Part shown: positions 1 to 8,375 of the stretch, one piece after another
How the letters are laid out: each line of letters opens with the position of its first letter
How positions within the stretch are numbered: position 1 is the stretch's first letter
Assembly: GCA_023431055.1 (NCBI GenBank)
Contig: JAEYXX010000057.1
Coordinates: 1-23,846, forward strand
Length of the DNA stretch: 23,846 bases
Direction of reading: 5' to 3'
Source: Pseudomonadota bacterium
GTDB taxonomy: Bacteria; Pseudomonadota; Gammaproteobacteria; Pseudomonadales; Pseudomonadaceae
Position numbers and translations under genes: made by a program
The notes under the pieces: generated by a model
What the model saw: the letters and a program-made list of their open reading frames with translations, nothing else
Told to the model about the DNA's origin: nothing
The model's database searches: none

Positions 1-455
1 TCGGCCTGACGCTCGACCAGGCGGTGCGAGAAGCAGATCGGTGCCGGCATCAGCACGTCGGTTTCGTTGCTGGCGTAGCCGAACATCAGGCCCTGGTCGC
101 CAGCGCCCTGATCTTCCGGCTTGGCGCGGTCGACGCCCTGGTTGATGTCCGGGGACTGCTTGCCGATGATGTTGAGCACGCCGCAGGTGGCGCCGTCAAA
201 GCCGACGTCGGAGCTGGTGTAGCCGATGTCGCAGATCACATCGCGGACGATCTGCTCCAGGTCGACCCAGGCGCTGGTGGTGACTTCACCGGCAACGATG
301 GCCACGCCGGTCTTGACCAGGGTTTCCACGGCCACGCGGGCGTGTTTGTCCTGGGCGATGATGGCGTCGAGCACCGCATCGGAGATCTGGTCGGCTATCT
401 TGTCCGGATGCCCCTCGGACACGGACTCGGAGGTAAACAGGGAATATTCGCTCAT
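1..455 (-). CDS. metK: S-adenosylmethionine synthetase (methionine adenosyltransferase), N-terminal part
   Basis: The enzyme makes S-adenosylmethionine from methionine and ATP in the cytoplasm, releasing phosphate and pyrophosphate. About 151 N-terminal codons are present; the rest lies beyond base 1. The protein begins [20 protein letters not shown], with the GHPDK ATP-binding segment typical of MetK, followed by the conserved stretch around [10 protein letters not shown] and the loop region [16 protein letters not shown]. The ATG at 455-453 directly follows the TAG stop (458-456) of the upstream ArsR-methyltransferase gene. Its ribosome binding site (AAAGGAA) lies inside the last codons of that gene, so the two are probably co-transcribed and translationally coupled. 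There is no room for a separate leader or riboswitch. Control is probably through the palindrome at 1497-1522. Identity is certain; the gene is incomplete only because of the window edge. Confidence 0.97.
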   Translation of the reverse strand, partial: MSEYSLFTSESVSEGHPDKIADQISDAVLDAIIAQDKHARVAVETLVKTGVAIVAGEVTTSAWVDLEQIVRDVICDIGYTSSDVGFDGATCGVLNIIGKQSPDINQGVDRAKPEDQGAGDQGLMFGYASNETDVLMPAPICFSHRLVERQA

Positions 456-1457
456 CTATCGGTTCCTTTCTTGCCGGAGGCTGAAGGCGCTATGCGCATC
501 GGGTTTGGCAAAGTGCCGTAATTGAATCTGAAAGCCGTTTTTCAGGCCTATGTACAGGCTTTCGCCGGGTGTCAGGCCGGCGGCCGTCGCCCAGCGCGCC
601 AGGTCTTCCTGTTCGAAGCCGAGCCACAGGTCGCCGCAGGCTTCGCGCGCCCAGCTCTGGTCGTGACTGCACAGCTCGCTGAGCAGCAGGCTGCCTCCTG
701 GGGCGACCAGCCCGGCCAGCTTGCGAAAGGCCTCGGCCGGTGTGGCGAAGTGGTGCAGCACCATGTTCAGCACCACGCAGTCGGCGGGCTGCTGTTCGTC
801 CTGCAGGGCGTCGGCCAGTTTCAGCTCGACGTTGCCCAGCCCTTCGGCGGTGCAGCGCTGGCTGGCCAGTTCGAGCATAGCCGGGCTGTTGTCCAGTGCC
901 GTGACCTGGGCGAAACGCCGCGCCAGCTCAGGCAGGAAGGCGCCGTCGCCGGGGCCGATTTCCAGCGCCGTGGCGCCTGGCGCAAAATGCAGCGCATCGA
1001 GCAGGGCCAGCAGGCTGTCGCGGTACTGCGGCAGGCCGGCGATCAGGTCCTGCTGGGCCTGGAAACTGGTGGCCATACGGGCGAAGAAGTCGCGGCTGAC
1101 GGTGGCGCGCTGCTGATGCACGGTGGCGATGCGCGTTTGCACATCGGCTGGCAACGGCAGTTCGTCGATGTCTTCCAGCAGTGCGGCATGCAGACGGCCA
1201 TTGGGCAGGGCGCGACGGTAGAAGATCGCGTTGCCCTCGCGGCGCGTCGCCACCAGCCCGGCCTGGGCCAGCACCTTGAGGTGATGGCTCATGCCCGACT
1301 GACCAATAGCGAAGATCTGCGCCAGTTCCAGCACACCGAACGAGTCGTTGCTCAGTGCGCGCAGCACGTTCAGGCGCAACGGATCGCCGCCGGCCTTACA
1401 CAGGGCGGCGAGCTCGTCGCAGGGGTCGAATTCCAACTCGGGTGCGCGCAGGGTCAT
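456..1457 (-). CDS. ArsR-family regulator fused to a SAM-dependent methyltransferase domain
   Basis: This two-domain protein of about 333 residues is probably a transcriptional regulator of methionine/SAM metabolism. Residues about 15-95 form an ArsR winged helix: DPLRLNVLRAL, then the recognition region GQSGMSHHLKVLAQAGLV and the wing REGNAIFYRR. Residues about 130-320 form a class I methyltransferase fold: motif I ALEIGPGDGAFLPELA, an acidic strand end TALDNSPAMLELA, and VVLNMVLHHFATP. I chose the ATG at 1457 (MTLRAPELEF) because Pseudomonas homologues as I remember them start there; an in-frame ATG at 1487 would add ten residues. Neither has a clear ribosome binding site. The gene abuts metK, suggesting that the C-terminal domain senses SAM or SAH. 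Whether it also methylates something cannot be seen from the sequence. SahR-type ArsR regulators of the SAM cycle are a known precedent, but membership of that group is inference. Confidence 0.9.
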   Translation of the reverse strand: MTLRAPELEFDPCDELAALCKAGGDPLRLNVLRALSNDSFGVLELAQIFAIGQSGMSHHLKVLAQAGLVATRREGNAIFYRRALPNGRLHAALLEDIDELPLPADVQTRIATVHQQRATVSRDFFARMATSFQAQQDLIAGLPQYRDSLLALLDALHFAPGATALEIGPGDGAFLPELARRFAQVTALDNSPAMLELASQRCTAEGLGNVELKLADALQDEQQPADCVVLNMVLHHFATPAEAFRKLAGLVAPGGSLLLSELCSHDQSWAREACGDLWLGFEQEDLARWATAAGLTPGESLYIGLKNGFQIQLRHFAKPDAHSAFSLRQERNR

Positions 1458-1496
1458 GGTGGCGCAGTCTAGTCGGTCATTTTTCATACAGCAATA

Positions 1497-1522
1497 CCAA
1501 TATCAAAAAGTTTTGATATTGG
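1497..1522. promoter_or_regulatory. Perfect 26-bp palindrome, probable operator of the ArsR-methyltransferase/metK unit
   Basis: The left arm CCAATATCAAAA (1497-1508) and the right arm TTTTGATATTGG (1511-1522) are exact reverse complements around a 2-bp centre. The element lies between the LysR stop codon (1530) and the start of the ArsR-methyltransferase gene, 39 bp upstream of its chosen ATG. ArsR proteins bind such AT-rich inverted repeats as dimers. Position and symmetry suggest autoregulation of this gene together with metK. The binding protein is inferred. Confidence 0.75.
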
Positions 1523-1529
1523 CTCGAGG

Positions 1530-2411
1530 TTAGTCTGGCATCTGGCTCAGCTGCAGAAAGGCCGCGGGCGCCGGGCTCAGGCTGGCGCCGAGGCGCCACA
1601 GCACGTGAAGCTCGCGTTCTATGTGCAGGTCCTGCACTGGCAGGCGGCGTAGTTCGCCGCTGGCCAGTTCACGCTCGACCACCCGTTGCGACAGCCAGGC
1701 GATGCCCTGGCCGTCGGCGAGCAGGCGCTTGAGCGCCTCGGTGCTGCCGATGGCCATGCCGGCGCGTGGCTCCAGGCCATGCGCCTGGTAGGCTTGCTCG
1801 ATGCTGACGCGCGCGCCGGAGCCCGGCTCGCGCATGTACAGCGGATAGTTCTGCAAGCTTTCGGCCTCGAGCGCGGTGTTGCCGGCCAGGGGGTGATGGG
1901 GCGATACCACTGGCAGCAGGGCGTCACGTGCCAGCAGGTGATGGGCGTAGTCGCTTTTTGCGAACGGTCCCTCGACGAAACCCAGGCTGATGCGGCCCTC
2001 GTCCAGCTGGCGGGTCACGACATCGGTATTGCTCACTTCCAGGCTGACGAAGATATGCGGATGCACAGCGCGAAAGCGGGTGAGCAGGGGCGGCAGCAGG
2101 TAGGCGCCGAGCGTGGCACTGGCGCCCAGGTGCAGCTCGCCCTGCTCGAGTTGGGCGAAATCACGCAGATCGCGTTCAGCCGCGCGCTCCAGGCTGAAGA
2201 TGCGCTGGGCATAATCGAACAGGCGCAGGCCGCCTTCGGTCAGCTGTACGCCGCGCGGCAGGCGGTCGAACAGGCGCAGGTCGAGGCTGGCTTCGAGGTC
2301 GCGGATCTCGCGCGTTACCGCTGGCTGGCTGATATGCAGGCGTTCGGCGCCGGCGCTGATGCTGCCGGCTTCGGCGACCGCGAGAAAGACCTTGAGGTGA
2401 TGCAGGTTCAT
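1530..2411 (-). CDS. LysR-family transcriptional regulator
   Basis: A full-length LysR regulator of 293 residues. The N-terminal winged helix-turn-helix covers residues 1-60 (LKVFLAVAEAGSISAGAERL, then HISQPAVTREIRDLE and LFDRLPRGVQLTEGG). A linker helix follows, and from about residue 90 a two-lobed effector-binding domain begins at GELHLGASATLGAYLLPPLL. It is divergent from the TDT-family transporter gene at 2522, with 110 bp between the starts, so it most likely controls that transporter and its own expression. The effector is unknown. The CysB-like look of the ligand domain and the transporter type would fit a sulfur compound or a small anion, but this is weak inference. The ATG at 2411 begins MNLHHLKVFLAVAEAG, the usual LysR N-terminus. 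Confidence 0.93.
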   Translation of the reverse strand: MNLHHLKVFLAVAEAGSISAGAERLHISQPAVTREIRDLEASLDLRLFDRLPRGVQLTEGGLRLFDYAQRIFSLERAAERDLRDFAQLEQGELHLGASATLGAYLLPPLLTRFRAVHPHIFVSLEVSNTDVVTRQLDEGRISLGFVEGPFAKSDYAHHLLARDALLPVVSPHHPLAGNTALEAESLQNYPLYMREPGSGARVSIEQAYQAHGLEPRAGMAIGSTEALKRLLADGQGIAWLSQRVVERELASGELRRLPVQDLHIERELHVLWRLGASLSPAPAAFLQLSQMPD

Positions 2412-2521
2412 GGCTTAGGCATAGATGAAAGGCATGCATTGGATGCTGAATATCTATTTTTAATATGGCAAGCCCGTTCTTAATCTTGCGCCGTCATTCA
2501 TGTCACGGGACCACCCGACTC
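2412..2521. promoter_or_regulatory. Divergent promoter region between the LysR regulator and the TDT transporter
   Basis: These 110 bp must hold the promoters of both divergent genes. The stretch around 2447-2466 is much more AT-rich than its surroundings (ATATCTATTTTTAATAT). ATAGAT near 2420 and ATCTAT near 2453 form a widely spaced inverted repeat that could be part of a LysR site. No convincing -35/-10 pair could be assigned. Confidence 0.45.
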
Positions 2522-3676
2522 ATGCCGCGCCCTTTCAGTCGTCTACCCGAGCCCCTGGCCTTCATTCGTCATTTCACCCCGAGCTGGTTCGCCATGACCA
2601 TGGGCACCGGCGTGCTGGCGCTGGTGATCGCTCATTTGCCCTGGCACATGCCTGGTTTCTGGCTGCTTGCCGAAGGGCTCTGGTTCGTCGCGGTGGGGCT
2701 GTTCGTCCTGTTCAGCCTGTTGTTTATGCTGCGTCTGGCGCTGTTTCGCGAAACCGTCTGGCCGATGCTGCTGCATCCGGTGCAGTCGATGTTCCTGGGG
2801 GCCATACCCATGGGGCTGGCGGTGCTGATCAAGGGTTTGCTGCTGTTCGGCGTGCCGCGCTGGGGTGAGGGCGTCTATGCGCTGGCTCACCTGCTGTGGT
2901 GGCTGGATGCGGCGCTGGCGCTGCTGGGAGCCCTGCTGGTGCCCTACCTGATGTTCACCCGCCAGCATCACGCGCTGGAAAAACTCACTGCAGTCTGGCT
3001 GCTACCTATCGTCGCACCCGAGGTCGCTGCCAGTGCGGCGGGATCGCTGGCGCCACACCTGGACGCTGCGGCTGCGCAGCAACTGCTGGTGGCCGGCTTC
3101 GTTCTCTGGGGGCTGTCGCTGTCGCTGGCCTTCTCGCTGATCACTCTGGTGCTGCTGCGCCTGGCTCTGCACAAGCTGCCGGATACCGATTTCGCCGCCA
3201 CCAGCTGGCTGCCACTGGGGCCGCTGGCGACCGGCTGCCTCGGGCTGCTCAGCATGGGGCATGCCGCGCCCATGGCCTTCGCCGGTACGCCGCTGCTCAG
3301 CGCCGCCGAGCTGGCGCGGGACCTCGGCCTGATCGGTGGCCTGGCCTTGTGGGGCGCAGGGCTGTGGTGGCTGGTGATCGCCACCCTGTTCACCCGGCAC
3401 TACATCCGCGACAACATGCCGTTCAACCTCGGCTGGTGGGGCTTCATCTTTCCGCTGGGGGTGTTCGCCCTGGCCACCTTCGAGCTGCAGGCGGTGACCG
3501 GGCTGAGCTTCTTCGCCTTCGTCGGTCTGGTGCTGGCGGTGCAACTGGCGGCGGTGTGGTCGCTGGTGTTCAGTCGCACCCTCGCCGGTATCTGGCACGG
3601 CGAGCTGTTTCAGGCGCCCTGCCTGGGTGGGCCGGGCAGTCCTGCGATGAGCGTACTGAGCGAGCAGGCGGGTTGA
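2522..3676 (+). CDS. TDT-family (TehA/Mae1/Ssu1-like) membrane transporter
   Basis: A 384-residue integral membrane protein with about ten hydrophobic helices. It opens with the signature of the tellurite-resistance/dicarboxylate transporter family, HFTPSWFAMTMGTGVLAL, and includes a late helix around YIRDNMPFNLGWWGFIFPLG. The family includes TehA, fungal malate carriers and the sulfite exporter Ssu1, and the fold is shared with SLAC1 anion channels. The substrate is probably an anion such as sulfite or a C4-dicarboxylate; sequence reading alone cannot decide. The ATG at 2522 (MPRPFSRLPEPLAF) was chosen because homology starts just after it. An ATG at 2465 would add 19 residues that look unrelated to the family. 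Neither start has a strong ribosome binding site. The divergent LysR gene is its likely regulator. Confidence 0.88.
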   Translation: MPRPFSRLPEPLAFIRHFTPSWFAMTMGTGVLALVIAHLPWHMPGFWLLAEGLWFVAVGLFVLFSLLFMLRLALFRETVWPMLLHPVQSMFLGAIPMGLAVLIKGLLLFGVPRWGEGVYALAHLLWWLDAALALLGALLVPYLMFTRQHHALEKLTAVWLLPIVAPEVAASAAGSLAPHLDAAAAQQLLVAGFVLWGLSLSLAFSLITLVLLRLALHKLPDTDFAATSWLPLGPLATGCLGLLSMGHAAPMAFAGTPLLSAAELARDLGLIGGLALWGAGLWWLVIATLFTRHYIRDNMPFNLGWWGFIFPLGVFALATFELQAVTGLSFFAFVGLVLAVQLAAVWSLVFSRTLAGIWHGELFQAPCLGGPGSPAMSVLSEQAG

Positions 3677-3702
3677 TTTGGTCTCTACGACCATCTGTCA
3701 TT

Positions 3703-3747
3703 GCCCCGCGGGGGCCGGCTGGGCGAAAATAGGCGTCTTTTTCGCCC
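3703..3747 (+). promoter_or_regulatory. Two adjacent hairpins in the leader region of tkt
   Basis: GCCCC (3703-3707) pairs with GGGGC (3711-3715). Six bases after it, GGGCGAAAA (3721-3729) pairs exactly with TTTTCGCCC (3739-3747) around a 9-nt loop. They lie between the TDT transporter stop and the tkt ribosome binding site (TAGGAG, 3771-3776). They could terminate readthrough from the transporter gene or act in the tkt 5' leader. The T run is inside the second stem rather than after it, so it is not a classical terminator. Confidence 0.4.
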
Positions 3748-3784
3748 CCTTCATTCAGAAGCAGCCCCCGTAGGAGATTCAGCG

Positions 3785-5785
3785 ATGCCCAGCCGTCGTG
3801 AGCGAGCCAATGCCATTCGTGCCCTCAGCATGGATGCTGTGCAGAAAGCCAACAGCGGCCACCCCGGTGCCCCCATGGGCATGGCGGACATCGCCGAAGT
3901 GCTGTGGCGCGATTACCTGAAGCACAACCCGCAGAATCCGAATTTCGCCGATCGTGACCGCTTCGTGCTGTCCAACGGTCACGGTTCGATGCTGATCTAT
4001 TCGCTGCTGCACCTGACCGGCTACGACCTGTCCATCGACGACCTGAAAAATTTCCGTCAGCTGCACAGCAAGACCCCGGGTCACCCCGAGTACGGCTACA
4101 CCCCGGGTGTGGAAACCACCACCGGCCCGCTCGGTCAGGGCATCGCCAACGCTGTCGGCTTCGCCATCGCCGAGAAGGTGCTGGGCGCGCAGTTCAACCG
4201 TGAAGGCCACAACATCGTCGACCACAACACCTATGTGTTCCTCGGCGACGGCTGCATGATGGAAGGCATTTCCCACGAAGTCTGTTCGCTGGCCGGCACC
4301 CTGGGCCTGGGCAAGCTGATCGCCTTCTACGACGACAACGGCATCTCCATCGACGGCGAGGTCGAGGGCTGGTTCACCGACGACACGCCCAAGCGCTTCG
4401 AAGCCTACGGCTGGCAGGTGATTCGCAATGTCGACGGGCATGACGCCGAAGAAATCAAGATGGCCATCGACACCGCACGCAAGAGCGTCGATCAGCCGAC
4501 CCTGATTTGCTGCAAGACCACCATCGGCTTCGGTTCGCCGAACAAGCAGGGCAAGGAAGAGTGCCACGGCGCGCCGCTGGGTAATGACGAGATCGCCCTG
4601 ACCCGTGCTGCGCTGAGCTGGAACCACGGCCCGTTCGAAATCCCCTCCGAAATCTACGCCGAGTGGGACGCCAAGGAAGCCGGCGCTGCCGCCGAAGCCG
4701 CCTGGAACGAAAAATTCGCCGCTTACGCCGCTGCGTTCCCCGAGCTGGCTGCCGAGTTCAAGCGCCGCATTGCCGGTGAGCTGCCGGCCGATTTCGCCGA
4801 AAAGGCTGCTGCCTACATCAAGGACGTCGCCGAGAAGGGCGAGACCATCGCCAGCCGCAAGGCCAGCCAGAATGCACTGAATGCCTTCGGCCCGCTGCTG
4901 CCGGAGTTCCTCGGTGGTTCGGCCGACCTGGCCGGTTCCAACCTGACCCTGTGGAAGGGCTGCAAGGGCGTGTCCGCCGAAGACGCTTCCGGCAACTACA
5001 TGTTCTACGGCGTGCGCGAATTCGGCATGAGCGCGATCATGAACGGTATCGCCCTGCACGGCGGTTTCGTGCCTTACGGCGCGACCTTCCTGATCTTTAT
5101 GGAATACGCGCGCAACGCCGTGCGCATGTCCGCGCTGATGAAGCAGCGTGTGCTCTACGTGTTCACCCACGACTCCATCGGTCTCGGCGAAGACGGCCCC
5201 ACTCACCAGCCGATCGAGCAGTTGGCCAGCCTGCGTGGCACGCCGAACCTCGACACCTGGCGCCCGGCCGATGCCGTGGAATCCGCCGTGGCCTGGAAAC
5301 ACGCCATTGAGCGCGCCGACGGCCCCAGCGCCCTGGTGTTCAGCCGCCAGAACCTGCCGCACCAGCCGCGCGACGCCCAGCAACTGGCCGATGTTGCCCG
5401 TGGTGGTTACGTGCTGAAAGACAGCGCTGGTGAGCCGGAACTGATCCTCATCGCCACCGGTTCGGAAGTCGGCCTGGCCGTCGCTGCCTACGAGAAGCTG
5501 ACTGCCGCCGGGCGTAAGGTGCGCGTGGTGTCAATGCCGTCGACCAGCGTGTTCGACCAGCAGGACGCTGCCTACAAGCAGGCCGTGCTACCGCTGCAGG
5601 TGGGCGCGCGTATCGCCATCGAAGCCGCGCATGCCGACTTCTGGTACAAGTACGTCGGCCTGGAAGGGCGCATCATCGGCATGACTACCTTCGGTGAGTC
5701 GGCCCCGGCGGCTGCGCTGTTCGAAGAATTCGGCTTCACCGTCGACAACGTCGTCGGCACCGCCGAAGAACTGCTCGACGCCTGA
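3785..5785 (+). CDS. tktA: Transketolase
   Basis: Transfers two-carbon ketol units between sugar phosphates of the pentose phosphate pathway, using thiamine diphosphate and a divalent metal, and supplies erythrose-4-phosphate. The 666 residues match the family length. Visible features are the N-terminal [13 protein letters not shown] with His26, [17 protein letters not shown], the cofactor motif [18 protein letters not shown], the pyrimidine-domain stretch [18 protein letters not shown] carrying the expected catalytic glutamate, and [20 protein letters not shown]. The ATG at 3785 was preferred to upstream in-frame starts because TAGGAG lies eight bases before it and the protein then aligns with E. 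coli TktA from residue 1. The next gene downstream makes a product from erythrose-4-phosphate, one of the sugars this enzyme produces. Confidence 0.97.
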   Translation: MPSRRERANAIRALSMDAVQKANSGHPGAPMGMADIAEVLWRDYLKHNPQNPNFADRDRFVLSNGHGSMLIYSLLHLTGYDLSIDDLKNFRQLHSKTPGHPEYGYTPGVETTTGPLGQGIANAVGFAIAEKVLGAQFNREGHNIVDHNTYVFLGDGCMMEGISHEVCSLAGTLGLGKLIAFYDDNGISIDGEVEGWFTDDTPKRFEAYGWQVIRNVDGHDAEEIKMAIDTARKSVDQPTLICCKTTIGFGSPNKQGKEECHGAPLGNDEIALTRAALSWNHGPFEIPSEIYAEWDAKEAGAAAEAAWNEKFAAYAAAFPELAAEFKRRIAGELPADFAEKAAAYIKDVAEKGETIASRKASQNALNAFGPLLPEFLGGSADLAGSNLTLWKGCKGVSAEDASGNYMFYGVREFGMSAIMNGIALHGGFVPYGATFLIFMEYARNAVRMSALMKQRVLYVFTHDSIGLGEDGPTHQPIEQLASLRGTPNLDTWRPADAVESAVAWKHAIERADGPSALVFSRQNLPHQPRDAQQLADVARGGYVLKDSAGEPELILIATGSEVGLAVAAYEKLTAAGRKVRVVSMPSTSVFDQQDAAYKQAVLPLQVGARIAIEAAHADFWYKYVGLEGRIIGMTTFGESAPAAALFEEFGFTVDNVVGTAEELLDA

Positions 5786-5793
5786 GTAACGCT

Positions 5794-5864
5794 GTAGGGC
5801 GGGGGAGGCTGTTCTCACCCGCCGTTCTGCTGACGGTGGAACGATACAGCGCGATCCACCCTAC
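5794..5864. repeat. Intergenic REP-like repeat after tkt
   Basis: The sequence starts with GTAGGGCGGG (5794-5803) and ends with CCACCCTACG (5857-5866), which reads GTAGGGTGG on the other strand. Inside, GGTGGA (5835-5840) pairs with TCCACC (5855-5860) as a hairpin. The minus-strand form GTAGGGTGGATCGCG resembles a repeat I have often seen between Pseudomonas genes. It may act as a weak terminator or mRNA stabiliser between tkt and epd. Confidence 0.6.
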
Positions 5865-5881
5865 GTTCTCCGAGACCTTCG

Positions 5882-6934
5882 ATGTCACGACGCCCCTATC
5901 GCGTTGCCCTCAACGGCTACGGCCGCATTGGTCGTTGCGTGCTGCGTGCATTACATGAACGCGGCGCAGGGGCGTGTCTGGAAATCGTCGCGCTCAACGA
6001 CCTGGCCGATCAGGCCAGCATCGAGTACCTGACCCGCTTCGACTCCACCCATGGACGCTTTCCCGGCGAAGTGAAGGTCGATGGCGACTGCCTGCACATC
6101 AATGGCGATTGCGTGAAAGTGCTGCGTCAGAGCGAGCCGGAGGCCATCGACTGGGCGGCGTTGGACATCGATCTGCTGCTCGAATGTTCGGGGCAGTACG
6201 TCACTCGTGACCAGGCGCAACGTTTCATCGCTGCCGGCGTGCCGCGCGTGCTGCTGTCGCAGCCGATGGCCAGCGAGGCGGATATCGACGCCACCGTGGT
6301 CTACGGGGTCAACCAGGATTGCCTGGTGGGCAACGAGCGCCTGGTGTCGAATGCGTCATGCACCACCAACTGCGGCGTGCCGCTGTTGAAACTTCTCGAT
6401 GAGGTCGTGGGTCTGGAATACGTCTCCATAACCACCATCCATTCGGCGATGAACGACCAGCCCGTGATCGATGCCTACCACCACGAAGACCTGCGCCGCA
6501 CGCGCTCGGCCTTCCAGTCGGTGATTCCGGTGTCCACCGGCCTGGCTCGTGGCATCGAGCGTCTGCTGCCGGAGCTGGCCGGGCGCATTCAGGCCAAGGC
6601 CATTCGCGTGCCGACGGTCAACGTCTCCTGCCTGGACATCACCCTGCAGACGGCGCGCGACACCAGTGCCGCCGAGATCAACCGGGTACTGCGCCAGGCT
6701 GCCGAGCACGGCCCGCTGAAGAACCTGCTGGCTTACACCGAGCTCCCCCACGCCAGCTGCGATTTCAACCACGACCCGCACTCGGCCATCGTCGACGGTA
6801 GCCAGACCCGCGTGTCCGGCCCGCGTCTGGTCAATCTGCTGGCCTGGTTCGACAACGAGTGGGGCTTCGCCAACCGCATGCTCGACGTCGCTGAACATTT
6901 CCTATCAACAGCCAATCCTGCTCCGAAGGACTGA
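5882..6934 (+). CDS. epd: D-erythrose-4-phosphate dehydrogenase
   Basis: Oxidises erythrose-4-phosphate to 4-phosphoerythronate with NAD, the first step of the DXP-dependent route to pyridoxal 5'-phosphate. The 350-residue protein has the glyceraldehyde-3-phosphate dehydrogenase fold: Rossmann motif NGYGRIGRCVLRAL, active-site SNASCTTNC with catalytic Cys160, and TTIHSAMNDQ with His188. Epd is favoured over GAPDH by ATVVYGVNQD, FNHDPHSAIVDGSQTRVSG and DNEWGFANRMLD, which follow E. coli Epd closely, and by the tkt-epd-pgk-fba order. The ATG at 5882 has only a weak ribosome binding site. The stop is three bases before the pgk start, so the two are probably co-transcribed. Confidence 0.93.
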   Translation: MSRRPYRVALNGYGRIGRCVLRALHERGAGACLEIVALNDLADQASIEYLTRFDSTHGRFPGEVKVDGDCLHINGDCVKVLRQSEPEAIDWAALDIDLLLECSGQYVTRDQAQRFIAAGVPRVLLSQPMASEADIDATVVYGVNQDCLVGNERLVSNASCTTNCGVPLLKLLDEVVGLEYVSITTIHSAMNDQPVIDAYHHEDLRRTRSAFQSVIPVSTGLARGIERLLPELAGRIQAKAIRVPTVNVSCLDITLQTARDTSAAEINRVLRQAAEHGPLKNLLAYTELPHASCDFNHDPHSAIVDGSQTRVSGPRLVNLLAWFDNEWGFANRMLDVAEHFLSTANPAPKD

Positions 6935-6937
6935 ATC

Positions 6938-8098
6938 ATGACCGTTCTGAAGATGACCGATCTCGACCTCGCCGGTAAGCGCGTGCTGATTCGCGAAGAC
7001 CTCAACGTTCCGGTGAAGGACGGCGTGGTCAAGAGCGATGCACGCATCCTGGCATCCTTGCCCACCATCAAGCTGGCGCTGGAAAAGGGCGCGGCTGTGC
7101 TGGTCTGCTCGCACCTGGGCCGCCCGGAAGAGGGCGTGTACAGCGAGGAAGACAGCCTGGCGCCGGTCGCCGCCTACCTGAGCAAGGCGCTCGGCCGCGA
7201 CGTGCCGCTGGTCAAGGACTACCTCGGCGGTGTCGAGGTCAAGGCCGGTGAGCTGGTGCTGCTGGAGAACGTGCGCTTCAACAAGGGCGAGAAAAAGAAC
7301 GCCGACGAGCTGGCCCAGCAGTATGCGGCGCTGTGCGACGTGTTCGTGATGGACGCCTTCGGCACCGCCCACCGCGCCCAGGGTTCGACCCATGGCGTGG
7401 CCAAGTTCGCTAAGGTGGCCTGCGCCGGCCCGCTGCTGGCTGCCGAGCTGGAAGCGCTGGGCAAGGCCCTGGACAAGCCGGCCCGGCCGATGCTGGCCAT
7501 CGTCGCCGGCTCCAAGGTGTCGACCAAGCTCGACGTGCTCAACTCCCTGGCCGATATCTGCGACTCGCTGATCGTCGGTGGCGGCATCGCCAACACCTTC
7601 CTCGCCGCTGCCGGCCTGCCGGTGGGCAAGTCGCTGTACGAGGCCGATCTGGTCGAGACTGCCAAGGCCATCGCGGCCAAGGTCAGCGTGCCGCTGCCGG
7701 TCGATGTGGTGGTGGCCAAGGCCTTCGCCGAGGATGCCGAAGCCACCGTCAAGGCGGTCAAGGACGTGGCTGAAGACGACATGATTCTCGACATCGGCCC
7801 GCAGACTGCCAAGCAGTTCGCCGAGATGCTCAAGGCCTCGCAGACCATCCTGTGGAACGGTCCGGTCGGTGTGTTCGAATTCGATCAGTTCGGTAACGGC
7901 ACCAAGGCCCTGGCCCATGCCATCGCCGAAAGCCCGGCGTTCTCCATCGCCGGCGGTGGCGACACCCTGGCGGCCATCGACAAGTACGGCGTGGCCGAGA
8001 AGATTTCCTATATTTCCACCGGTGGCGGTGCTTTCCTCGAGTTCGTCGAAGGCAAGGTGCTGCCAGCCGTGGAAGTGCTGGAGCAGCGCGCCAAGTAA
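6938..8098 (+). CDS. pgk: Phosphoglycerate kinase
   Basis: Reversibly transfers a phosphate from 1,3-bisphosphoglycerate to ADP in glycolysis, and works in reverse in gluconeogenesis. The 386 residues match the bacterial family. Motifs include the substrate-binding N-terminus [36 protein letters not shown], the hinge/nucleotide region [14 protein letters not shown] and [24 protein letters not shown], and the C-terminal [13 protein letters not shown] and [19 protein letters not shown] lies just upstream of the ATG, and only three bases separate it from the epd stop. It forms the central part of the tkt-epd-pgk-fba cluster. Confidence 0.98.
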   Translation: MTVLKMTDLDLAGKRVLIREDLNVPVKDGVVKSDARILASLPTIKLALEKGAAVLVCSHLGRPEEGVYSEEDSLAPVAAYLSKALGRDVPLVKDYLGGVEVKAGELVLLENVRFNKGEKKNADELAQQYAALCDVFVMDAFGTAHRAQGSTHGVAKFAKVACAGPLLAAELEALGKALDKPARPMLAIVAGSKVSTKLDVLNSLADICDSLIVGGGIANTFLAAAGLPVGKSLYEADLVETAKAIAAKVSVPLPVDVVVAKAFAEDAEATVKAVKDVAEDDMILDIGPQTAKQFAEMLKASQTILWNGPVGVFEFDQFGNGTKALAHAIAESPAFSIAGGGDTLAAIDKYGVAEKISYISTGGGAFLEFVEGKVLPAVEVLEQRAK

Positions 8099-8176
8099 AG
8101 GCGGGCCAGGCGGATTAAACCCTGACGCGAACGGGTGGTCTGTAGAAAAACGGATCATCGTACAAGGAGTCGCGTC

Positions 8177-8362
8177 ATGGACAAGTTAGCCGCATTGAGC
8201 GTCATTGGTATGTTGCTGGCCGGTTGCGCCGGTGCAGGAAGGGAGTCGGCCTGCGAGGTATTCAGCCCCGCGCAGATCGAAACCCCGTCCACCCAGGATG
8301 ACCAGCGTGTCGAGGAAAGCACTGGCCAACCTACTGGCCCGGCGCCGGAACAGCGTTGCTGA
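8177..8362 (+). CDS. Small predicted lipoprotein
   Basis: A 61-residue protein of unknown function. MDKLAALSVIGMLLAGCAG is a typical short signal peptide with lipobox LLAGC and lipidated Cys17. The residue after it is Ala, so the outer membrane is the likely destination. The mature part is short, acidic and rich in Pro, Thr and Gln, with a second Cys at CEVF and a terminal Cys; it looks disordered. The ATG at 8177 was chosen for its strong ribosome binding site AAGGAG (8165-8170 region). It lies 78 bp after pgk and 13 bp before the next lipoprotein gene, so all may share a transcript. I recognise no domain. Confidence 0.7.
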   Translation: MDKLAALSVIGMLLAGCAGAGRESACEVFSPAQIETPSTQDDQRVEESTGQPTGPAPEQRC

Positions 8363-8375
8363 CGAGGAGAGGCAA

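Noticed and set aside
456..520. Possible SAM riboswitch in front of metK
   Set aside because: There is no untranslated leader: the metK ATG touches the stop codon of the upstream gene, and the sequence there is coding.
3779..5383. Long open reading frame antisense to tkt
   Set aside because: It is an opposite-strand shadow of a high-GC gene: no family features, compositionally odd product (rich in His, Gly, Val, Gln), and it lies over a clear transketolase gene.
8205..8375. Upstream in-frame extension of the MliC-like gene
   Set aside because: It overlaps the preceding lipoprotein gene and would put the signal peptide in the middle of the protein; the TTG with a strong ribosome binding site fits better.
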